Origin: an uncultured Bryobacterales bacterium
GTDB lineage: Bacteria > Acidobacteriota > Terriglobia > Bryobacterales > UBA6623
Reading direction: 5' to 3'
Length of the DNA stretch: 14,201 bases
NCBI GenBank assembly: GCA_946887065.1
Contig: CAMPKL010000028.1
Span: 1-14,201, forward strand
Under the pieces are notes generated by a model. The model was not told where the DNA came from, ran no database searches, and worked only from the letters and a program-made list of their open reading frames with translations. A program made the position numbers and the translations under genes. Below are positions 1 through 5,925 of this stretch, in pieces. Positions within the stretch are counted from its first letter, which is position 1. Each line of letters starts with the position of its first letter.

Positions 1-2
1 AG

Positions 3-1643
3 GGCAACCACACGATTCAATTCGGCGGCGAGATCTCTCACCAACGGATTGATATTGAGAACGAGTTCAGAAGGAATGGCCACTTCATCTTCCGCGGCAA
101 CGCTTCGAAATCCGCGCAGGCGGATTTTTTCCTGGGAGCCATCGATACTTTCGATCACGGAACGGGCGAGTACAAGAACTTCCGCGCCAACTATATAGCG
201 CTCTACGTCCAGGATGACTGGAAGGTCAATTCACGCCTGACGGTCAATCTGGGCATGCGCTACGAGCCGACTCCTCCCTGGCACGACGATGTCGGGCGTT
301 TTGCGCAATTCCGGATTTCCGACTACCAGAGCGGAGTGCAAAGCGGCAGGTTTGAGAACGCGCCTCCAGGGCTGCTCTTCCGCGGCGATCCCGGCGTGCC
401 CGAGGACGGAGCTGTCGCCGACAACGACAACTTCGGGGGGCGCCTGGGCTTCGCTTATTCGTTAACCTCCGACGGCAGGACCAGCATACGCGGTGGCTTC
501 GGCATGTTCTTTGACCAGCACTTGCTGGGCGAGTTCAACAACGGCGGCGTCAACGGTCCGCCCTGGAGCCTTCGTCTCAGCGTGACGCGGCCCCAAGGCC
601 CGTTCTCCGATCCGTATCGCGGTCGCGACGACTTCAACAAAATTACGGTCGACCAGATCGGCGCCGCCGATGCGGTGTTCCCGACGCCAGTGCTGGCGAC
701 GACTTACGACGGTCGTCAGGATACGCCATTACAATACAACTGGAACATGACCCTGGAGCGCGAGATCATGCCGCAGTGGCTCGCTCGCGCCGCCTATGTT
801 GGTTCCTCCTCCAACTTCGGCCGGCAAGAATATCAACTCAATGCGGCGCAGCCTGCCTTGGGAGCTTCGACCTCGACTACTGACTCAAGGCGGCCCTTCT
901 TGCCTTTGGGCAACGTCACGCAGTACACCGAGGACCGGCATTCGAGCTATCACTCGATGCAGTTGACGCTCATCAAACGCTTCTCACGGGGAGTCACGTT
1001 CCGCGGGGCCTACACCTGGTCGAAAGCCTTGGGCAACTACGGCGATGAAGTGGTGCCTTGGTTCCTTCCCGGCGGGGATACCTACCGCCGCGGGCCCCTG
1101 AGCATCGATCACCGGCATCGCATTGTGATGTCGTGGGTTTGGGAACTGCCGACGCTTGCTTCAGAAAACGCAGTTGTCAAACATGTCATCAACGGCTGGC
1201 AGTGGACCGGCCTTGCCGACTACCAAACTGGTCAACCGCTCACCATTACTAGCGGTCGCGATAACTCTCTTACTGGCATCGGCAGGGACCGCGCGATTCT
1301 CACCGGTGCGCCCCTAGAAGCGCCCGATGACGCCGACAAGCGTATCGGTTTTAACTCCGCGGCATTTGCCATCAACCCGCTCAACTCCTTTGGCACAGCC
1401 GGCATCGGCATTCTCACAGGTCCCAGCCAGTACTCCTGGAACATGGGCCTGTTCAAGAATTTCCAGGTCACCGAACGGGTGAACGTTCAACTCCGTTCGG
1501 AATATTTCAACATCTTCAACCAAACAAATTTTGCCAATCCGAATACCAACGCTTCCAGCGGCGGCTTCGGGAAGATCACCTCGACGCACTCCTTTGCTGG
1601 CGATCCGCGGATCATCCAGTTCGGGCTGAAGCTGAATTTCTAA
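3..1643 (+). CDS. TonB-dependent receptor, Oar-like (5'-partial, C-terminal half)
   Basis: The reading frame is open from the window edge, so the gene begins upstream; 546 residues of the C-terminal part are visible. The sequence is a run of amphipathic beta-strand-like segments (for example YIALYVQDDWKVNSRLTVNLGM and FKNFQVTERVNVQLRSEYFN patterns) typical of the outer-membrane barrel of Oar-type TonB-dependent receptors. It ends in an aromatic residue after GLKLNF, as expected for BAM-inserted barrels. Such proteins in Acidobacteriota usually run to about 1000-1200 residues, with an N-terminal carboxypeptidase-regulatory-like domain and a plug; both would lie outside this window. The likely role is uptake or binding of a large substrate across the outer membrane, powered by TonB/ExbBD; the substrate cannot be read from the sequence. 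No functional link to the stress genes on the right is visible. The family call is firm, the ligand unknown. Confidence 0.9.
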   Translation, partial: GNHTIQFGGEISHQRIDIENEFRRNGHFIFRGNASKSAQADFFLGAIDTFDHGTGEYKNFRANYIALYVQDDWKVNSRLTVNLGMRYEPTPPWHDDVGRFAQFRISDYQSGVQSGRFENAPPGLLFRGDPGVPEDGAVADNDNFGGRLGFAYSLTSDGRTSIRGGFGMFFDQHLLGEFNNGGVNGPPWSLRLSVTRPQGPFSDPYRGRDDFNKITVDQIGAADAVFPTPVLATTYDGRQDTPLQYNWNMTLEREIMPQWLARAAYVGSSSNFGRQEYQLNAAQPALGASTSTTDSRRPFLPLGNVTQYTEDRHSSYHSMQLTLIKRFSRGVTFRGAYTWSKALGNYGDEVVPWFLPGGDTYRRGPLSIDHRHRIVMSWVWELPTLASENAVVKHVINGWQWTGLADYQTGQPLTITSGRDNSLTGIGRDRAILTGAPLEAPDDADKRIGFNSAAFAINPLNSFGTAGIGILTGPSQYSWNMGLFKNFQVTERVNVQLRSEYFNIFNQTNFANPNTNASSGGFGKITSTHSFAGDPRIIQFGLKLNF

Positions 1644-1674
1644 CCCTCAACCCTTAATCCTCAACCGCGCCTCA

Positions 1675-1693
1675 GCCCAGCACTCAACTGGGC
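1675..1693 (+). terminator. Weak hairpin after the TonB receptor gene
   Basis: GCCCAG and CTGGGC form a 6-bp stem around a 7-base loop, 31 bases after the receptor stop. The only T-rich stretch is a short TTTTG about 12 bases downstream, so it is not a classic intrinsic terminator. It lies between two convergent genes, where a terminator is expected. Confidence 0.25.
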
Positions 1694-1751
1694 CAGGCGC
1701 GCGATTTTGTTCGGGGCATTGGAGAGCCGAGGCCAGTTGGCCGACGGCAAG

Positions 1752-2480
1752 CTAGATCTGCGCGAGGACCGCACCCAAACCATAGCGAACGTGCTCTCGC
1801 ATTGCACGATCGGCTTTTTCGGGATCACCGCTGCAGAGCGCTGCGATCAAGTCGCGATGAAACGTAGGCGGCAGCGGCGGCCTGTTGGATGCTACATCAA
1901 AGAGCCAGTTGAACATCATCACATGGTTGCGTTCGACGGCTCGACCCAAGGCCGGGCATCCCGTGCACTGCACAATCCGCATGTGCAAGTGCGCATGAAA
2001 ACGGTGCGACTCATAGAGGTATTCGCGTGAATCCTGCTCCTCTTGGGAGTGAAGGTTATTGATAGCGTCCATCTTGGACGCCATTTCTTGCAACTCCTCT
2101 TTTTCTCGTCTGCTCGCCTTCTCGGCGAACAACCGGGCTGCCTGTGATTCCAGCGCTTCGCGAACTTCATAGCGGCCTCGGACGTCTTCGGGGGAAGGCC
2201 GGTACACACGGGTGCCAACTCGTGGCCGACTCTCAACGAGGCCTTCCGATTCCAGCCGCTGCAGGGCCTCGGCCACGGGAATCAGGCTCATGTCCAACTC
2301 TACGGCGAGATTCCTCCGCGACAATCGGGCGCCGAGCGGCAACTCCCCTTTGAGAATCCGATCTCGCACGGAAACATAGGCAAACTCGGCGCGGCTAATC
2401 AACTGACCGGAAGCTACGCTAACGCCGCCCGCGCCTGATCGGACTTGCTTGCCGGATACCGCTATGCCTGCCGACCCCAT
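1752..2480 (-). CDS. GntR-family transcriptional regulator, FCD subfamily
   Basis: A 242-residue protein with an N-terminal winged helix (about residues 31-95: ILKGELPLGARLSRRNLAVE, then VAEALQRLESEGLVESRPRVGT). The all-helical FCD effector domain covers about 103-233. FCD landmarks are H162 (RFH), H208 (FHRDLIAAL) and H230 (AMREH), which in the family bind a metal or help hold a carboxylate effector. The position four before H162, usually Asp or Asn, is Ser158 here. The usual S-G-N-P turn is replaced by C-T-G-C-P (C172, C175), next to a His cluster at 159, 162, 164 and 166. The first 25-30 residues lack family similarity and no strong ribosome binding site precedes the ATG, so the true start may be further in. 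It is convergent with the receptor gene. Targets are unknown; FCD regulators usually repress sugar-acid, amino-acid or organic-acid genes nearby. Confidence 0.88.
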   Translation of the reverse strand: MGSAGIAVSGKQVRSGAGGVSVASGQLISRAEFAYVSVRDRILKGELPLGARLSRRNLAVELDMSLIPVAEALQRLESEGLVESRPRVGTRVYRPSPEDVRGRYEVREALESQAARLFAEKASRREKEELQEMASKMDAINNLHSQEEQDSREYLYESHRFHAHLHMRIVQCTGCPALGRAVERNHVMMFNWLFDVASNRPPLPPTFHRDLIAALCSGDPEKADRAMREHVRYGLGAVLAQI

Positions 2481-2577
2481 CTGCTGCAGTTTAACATTCG
2501 AGGTGTCTCAGCTTACGTTCCGCTGCTGCGAACTCGCGCGTCCACGGCTGCAGGGTCTGAGGCCTGAGATGGGACGG

Positions 2578-2741
2578 TCCCCGGTGATCCGAGATGACGA
2601 CGTCCAGAATGACAAGATTGACGTCAGTCGAAATTATGTACCGGTTTTGGTCTGGTCCCCTGCTGCAGCCGGCTGTTGCGCATACGCAATGCCGACAGCA
2701 GCAGGAAACAGCGCGAGGGGAACACCGGCCAACCGGGACAC
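2578..2741 (-). pseudogene. Probable remnant of a secreted VWFA-related acidobacterial protein
   Basis: Two frames on the minus strand together look like the N-terminus of a known secreted family. Frame A (from a possible GTG at 2741 to a TAA at 2636-2634) reads like a signal peptide, LAGVPLALFPAAVGIAYAQQ. Frame B (2640-2578) continues with STDVNLVILDVVISDHRG, matching the conserved opening strand of the VWFA-related Acidobacterial domain, typically a V-x-L-V-x-L-D-V-x-V-x-D-x-x-G pattern after the signal peptide. The frames differ by one shift near 2636-2641, and after HRG the similarity stops and the frame runs into non-family sequence before the GntR gene. I read this as a frameshifted and truncated gene start. 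The match is by eye and short, so chance resemblance remains possible. The rest of the 2481-2823 gap shows no gene or clear promoter to me. Confidence 0.4.
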
Positions 2742-2823
2742 CGCAGGAAACCCCGGGCGTTCACGCGATGCACATCTCGCGGATACCCCAAACTCAGGCA
2801 GGCGAGCAGCCTTCGCGCCGCAA

Positions 2824-3399
2824 TCACTCGTCACGCTGGCTATTCGCGCCGCTGGCAGGCGTCGAGTAGGCCCCTGAGTCCAGCTCCGTCTCATTGCCGT
2901 CGGGCATTGTGGCGCCAACGCGGGCGGTCCTCAGTTCATTGGGCTGCGAAGAGTCCGAGTAGATTGTCGGCACGTTCTTCCCTGATCCCTCGGCGATTTC
3001 CCGCGCGTATCTCCTTCGATACGGGAACTCCAGGCCATATGTGTCGCCCGGATAGAACCACGAGCGCAGAGCCAAGGGTTCACCACTTGGCGTTTCCCAA
3101 AACGTGATTACGGTTTCGTCGCTTGGTTCGAGACGATAGTTGGGTATTCCGAGGAAAGTGGCGTAGATCCGGGTGCCATCCTCGTTGAACACCTGAACAA
3201 TGTTGCGGGTTCCTTGGGTATCGAAGAGCCTGATCATGTACTTCCCAGCCGGCAAGACCGTGTTGTTCGGGATCTTGATCGGGGCGTTCGTGGTTATGAT
3301 CGTCTTCTTGTCGAACTCATCGGCGTCGACGTTCCGGGGCGTCAACACGTAAGCGATAATGAGCGTAGCCAAGAATGTAAATACCGTTCTCGTTTTCAT
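2824..3399 (-). CDS. Small secreted protein of unknown function, acidobacterial family
   Basis: A 191-residue protein. Residues 1-26 form a signal peptide (basic MKTR, then hydrophobic VFTFLATLIIAYVL, likely cleaved after VDA). The mature core (about 35-125) has a beta-rich pattern: LPAGKYMIRLFD, NIVQVFNEDGT, ATFLGIPNYRLEP, VITFWETPSGEP, LRSWFYPGDTYGLEF. I recognise this as a conserved exported family frequent in Acidobacteriota, but I know no function for it. The tail from about residue 135 is polar and probably disordered. The start is well supported: AAGGAGG lies 9 bases before the ATG. It is a single gene with more than 400 bases upstream and is probably transcribed alone. It is more likely an envelope or periplasmic protein than an enzyme, as no catalytic motif is visible. 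Confidence 0.75.
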   Translation of the reverse strand: MKTRTVFTFLATLIIAYVLTPRNVDADEFDKKTIITTNAPIKIPNNTVLPAGKYMIRLFDTQGTRNIVQVFNEDGTRIYATFLGIPNYRLEPSDETVITFWETPSGEPLALRSWFYPGDTYGLEFPYRRRYAREIAEGSGKNVPTIYSDSSQPNELRTARVGATMPDGNETELDSGAYSTPASGANSQRDE

Positions 3400-3564
3400 A
3401 ACTTCATTCCTCCTTCGGCCTAACCTATCCTGATCTCTTCAGCAGACATCCCAGGGAGCCGCCGGCGGCGAAACGCTCGCCCCTCCGCTAGTTCCAAGGA
3501 CCCGAGCCAACGCTTCAGGCGACTCCGACGGGCTCATCAAGGCCATCGGCTACGCGTGTGCCGC

Positions 3565-3581
3565 CTGACTCTAGGAGTCAG
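3565..3581. repeat. Palindrome CTGACTC-TAG-GAGTCAG
   Basis: Seven-base perfect arms separated by three bases. It lies 166 bases upstream of the exported-protein gene and could be an operator for a dimeric regulator or a small hairpin. No matching copy was noticed elsewhere in the window. Confidence 0.45.
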
Positions 3582-3589
3582 AAGCAACT

Positions 3590-3743
3590 CGGATACCAAT
3601 AAGCCAGCCGGCTCTCGAAGCGAGTTTTTGATTGATGCGATACGGGTTCTTGGTCTTCGAAGCCGGGCAACGTGCCGGCCCGCGTCGATTACTCGACAAT
3701 GTACGTCTAGTCGTCGACCATGCTTGGAGCAACGGATACCAAT
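3590..3743. repeat. Direct repeat CGGATACCAAT, two copies
   Basis: The 11-base word occurs at 3590-3600 and 3733-3743, 143 bases apart, in the same orientation. A perfect 11-mer repeat is mildly unexpected in a gap of this size. It may be a regulator site pair or a trace of local duplication. Confidence 0.4.
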
Positions 3744-3830
3744 TGAACGATCGGGTCCAGCGACGGGGCCGGACGCGCGGCAGTAAAAGCAGCCGGTTTC
3801 TCGAACAGGCCCACTGGAGAGCACCCCACT

Positions 3831-4658
3831 CTAACCGTCTGCTTTCTCGACACTGCGCCGCTCTGGCAGGTACTCCACGGTCGGCTGGCGGCGGACGGGC
3901 TGAGGGTAGAGGCTCATCAAGTCCAAAAACTCTGGAGGGATCTTGGAACTTACGGGAAGGCCGAAGCGCTTGGCGGCCTCGAAGGTGATGGGGTGGTCAT
4001 GGGTCCAGGTACCCTCAGAGAGCAACGGAGCGACCTCCTCTGCCTTCTCGGGCGAGAGTTTGTCAGCGAGCAATTCCCGCACGCTCTCGCGCACTTGCGC
4101 GATAGCCTTTTCCGACTGATCGGCCAGGATGAGAGTCTGATCATCCACTTTTTCTACGGGTTTGCTTTTGACGGCCTTCAAAATGGAGGCGGCCGGGAAC
4201 TGGCCCAGTTGCGGATCGACGGGCCCGAGGACGGCATATTCGCTCATCACAATTTCGTTGGCGGCAAGAGCGATAAGAGTGCCCCCGGACATCGCATAAT
4301 GCGGTACGAAAGCAGTTACCTTGCCCGGATGCTTATGGATGGCGCGTGCGATCTGAAGGGATGCTAGTACCAGGCCGCCGGGTGTATGGAGCACGATATC
4401 CAAAGGCACCGCCGGGTCGGTAAGGTGAATCGCGCGCAGCACCTCTTCTGAGTCATTCACATCGATGTATCGAAAAACAGGGAAACCCAAGATGCTCATC
4501 GTCTCCTGGCGGTGCGCGAGGAGAATGACCCGTGAATTTCGCTGCCGCTCAATTTTTGCGATCAGGCGCTGGCGCGAGGCGTCCAGGAAACGCTGCTTGA
4601 GAACCGGTTGCAGTGCCGAGAACAGGAAGAATATCCAGATCAATTCGGTTGGCGACAT
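3831..4658 (-). CDS. Membrane-anchored SDH/ClpP-fold serine protease
   Basis: A 275-residue protein of the serine dehydrogenase proteinase (SDH_sah, ClpP/crotonase-fold) family. One N-terminal membrane segment (residues about 5-20, ELIWIFFLFSALQPVL) anchors it. HTPGG (91-95) is the oxyanion-hole strand, and HYAMSGGT carries the probable nucleophile Ser124 with H120 just before it. SEYAVLGPVDPQLG (139-152) and GTWTHDHPIT (216-225) are further family signatures. Expected role: degradation of membrane or damaged proteins at the inner membrane. The start at 4658 is chosen over an upstream TTG at 4691 because GGAGGG lies 7 bases before the ATG, which overlaps the rhomboid stop codon (TGATG), indicating translational coupling. 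It is the last gene of the minus-strand stress cluster. The exact catalytic dyad or triad (Ser-Lys versus Ser-His-Asp) is not settled from sequence alone. Confidence 0.85.
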   Translation of the reverse strand: MSPTELIWIFFLFSALQPVLKQRFLDASRQRLIAKIERQRNSRVILLAHRQETMSILGFPVFRYIDVNDSEEVLRAIHLTDPAVPLDIVLHTPGGLVLASLQIARAIHKHPGKVTAFVPHYAMSGGTLIALAANEIVMSEYAVLGPVDPQLGQFPAASILKAVKSKPVEKVDDQTLILADQSEKAIAQVRESVRELLADKLSPEKAEEVAPLLSEGTWTHDHPITFEAAKRFGLPVSSKIPPEFLDLMSLYPQPVRRQPTVEYLPERRSVEKADG

Positions 4659-5413
4659 CAGCTTTCCCTCCAATGACGTTCCGGCAGCCAAGCGCCCTCT
4701 TGCGCGTACTCGTCACGCGAAGCCGGCCGGTAGTCACCCCGGCGACGGACGAAGGCAAAGTGCGAGAAAACTCCAGCAACAAATCCGCCGACGTGAGCCC
4801 ACCAGGCAACACCTCCGACGTCCTGTTCGGACGCCAACGATAGAGCGCCGGCGAAAAACTGTGTAAAGGCCCAAATTCCGAGATAGACAACGGCAGGCAA
4901 ATAGAGGAAGAGAGGGAGGACCAGGGTCGGAAATATAACGATCACGCGGGAGGAGGGGAAAAGATAGAAATAGGCGCCGAGGACACCCGCGATAGCGCCA
5001 GAGGCTCCGACTGTAGGGATCGTGGACAGCGGATTCGTGAGCAGATGAACAATGCCGGCCGCCAATCCGCACAAAAGATAAAAGGCCAGGAAGCGGATCG
5101 GGCCCATGCGGTCCTCGACGTTGTCTCCGAAAATCCACAGCGTCCACATATTGCCAATAATGTGCAACCACCCGCCATGCAGAAACATGCTGGTGAAAAA
5201 CGGCCAGTAGTGTTCGATCGGAAAGCTGCTCCATACGGCGGAATCCGGGTTGGCAAAACGGACAGGGATGATTCCAAACAGATGGAAGAACCGCACCAGC
5301 TCAGGCTCAGACATCATCAACTCAAAAAGGAACACCGTGCAGTTGGCAAGGATCAACAGCCAGGTCGTGATCGGAGGGTTCCGGCTGGGGATAGTGTCGC
5401 CGATCGGAAACAT
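4658..5413 (-). CDS. Rhomboid-family intramembrane serine protease
   Basis: A 251-residue polytopic protein. MFPIGDTIPSR at the start is the common short cytoplasmic lead of bacterial rhomboids. LHGGWLHIIGNMW (78-90) gives the oxyanion Asn88 and the HGG loop, and FGDNVEDRMG follows. GASGA (136-140) holds the nucleophile Ser138, and WWAHVGGF (204-211) holds the catalytic His207. About six membrane segments can be drawn, with a charged cytoplasmic tail from about 223. It should cut single-span membrane proteins within the bilayer. The start at 5413 is preferred over 5437: AGGGG lies 7 bases upstream, the family N-terminus fits, and it removes an overlap with the preceding gene. It overlaps the SDH-protease start by one base, so the two proteases are probably made together. 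Confidence 0.92.
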   Translation of the reverse strand: MFPIGDTIPSRNPPITTWLLILANCTVFLFELMMSEPELVRFFHLFGIIPVRFANPDSAVWSSFPIEHYWPFFTSMFLHGGWLHIIGNMWTLWIFGDNVEDRMGPIRFLAFYLLCGLAAGIVHLLTNPLSTIPTVGASGAIAGVLGAYFYLFPSSRVIVIFPTLVLPLFLYLPAVVYLGIWAFTQFFAGALSLASEQDVGGVAWWAHVGGFVAGVFSHFAFVRRRGDYRPASRDEYAQEGAWLPERHWRES

Positions 5414-5423
5414 GCGCTCGCCC

Positions 5424-5816
5424 CTAGCGCTTGCCATCTTGCTGCGGATGCCGCGGCAGCAACGTCTCGGAAAGGGGACCGTCGCTGCGTCCTCGGGGTT
5501 GAACTCGGTTTTGCCTTAGCCCGGTTAGCTCTTTTCTCAAAGCTCCGATTTGCTCCCTCAAATCCAAGATCACTGCGACTCCGGCCAGGTTGACTCCAAG
5601 GTCGCGCCGCAGACGCATGATGCATCTAAGCCGCTCGATCGTCGACCCAGTAAACAGCGGACGCGCTGCGATGTGCACAGAAGGCTCAATCAGTCCAAAA
5701 TCGACGAGCCTTGCCACTAGATCTGGATGGAGGCCGGCGGAGCGGGCCAGATCCTCAAGGGGAAGAAGCCAATGCTCCCTGCGCCAGACTGTCAATTCGT
5801 GCCTTCTTGTATTCAT
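5424..5816 (-). CDS. MerR-like HspR/CbpM-type chaperone modulator
   Basis: A protein of about 130 residues. LEDLARSAGLHPDLVARLVDFGLIEP (split here for reading; residues 20-45) is the helix-turn-helix region in the style of CbpM, while RRDLGVNLAGVAVILDL followed by EQIGALRKEL (70-97) matches the wing end and dimer helix typical of HspR, the MerR-family repressor of dnaK and clpB. CbpM instead binds and inhibits the J-protein CbpA. So it may be a transcriptional regulator of the stress genes, a co-chaperone modulator, or both. The tail beyond about residue 103 is polar and not conserved in appearance. The start is uncertain: ATG 5816 fits the family, while ATG 5852 adds 12 unconserved residues; neither has a strong ribosome binding site. 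It lies directly after clpB and 10 bases before the rhomboid gene, in the same direction. Confidence 0.75.
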   Translation of the reverse strand: MNTRRHELTVWRREHWLLPLEDLARSAGLHPDLVARLVDFGLIEPSVHIAARPLFTGSTIERLRCIMRLRRDLGVNLAGVAVILDLREQIGALRKELTGLRQNRVQPRGRSDGPLSETLLPRHPQQDGKR

Positions 5817-5925
5817 CGTGATCTTATATCCGCAACAGGGCTGACCCCGCATGATTGATGTTCCTGCCTACCCGCTTGCCTTCCTCGCCGAGCGAACGGT
5901 CTAGCGGAAGCTGCCGGTGTTCGGG

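Larger units (their letters stand above)
3400..3830. other. Gene-poor gap with short repeats
   Basis: About 430 bases between the protease gene and the small exported gene, both on the minus strand. I read all six frames and found no protein with a recognisable family pattern; the short open frames of 76-118 codons overlap each other on both strands and have no good ribosome binding site. It must hold the promoter of the exported gene, but no convincing -35/-10 pair stands out. A 17-base near-perfect palindrome and a direct repeat are listed separately. A decayed gene cannot be excluded. Confidence 0.5.

Noticed and set aside
2449..2877. Plus-strand open frame of 142 codons in the GntR-upstream gap
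   Set aside because: Low-complexity composition with no family pattern; the minus strand of the same stretch gives a better explanation as a decayed VWFA-type gene.
3612..3630. Short CTCG-AAG-CGAG stem followed by TTTTT as an intrinsic terminator
   Set aside because: The stem is only four pairs, and the T-run is on the plus strand, where no upstream gene needs a terminator; both flanking genes are on the minus strand.
4659..4691. Upstream TTG start for the SDH-family protease
   Set aside because: The ATG at 4658 has GGAGGG at ideal spacing and fits the membrane-anchor N-terminus; the TTG extension would overlap the rhomboid gene without its own binding site.
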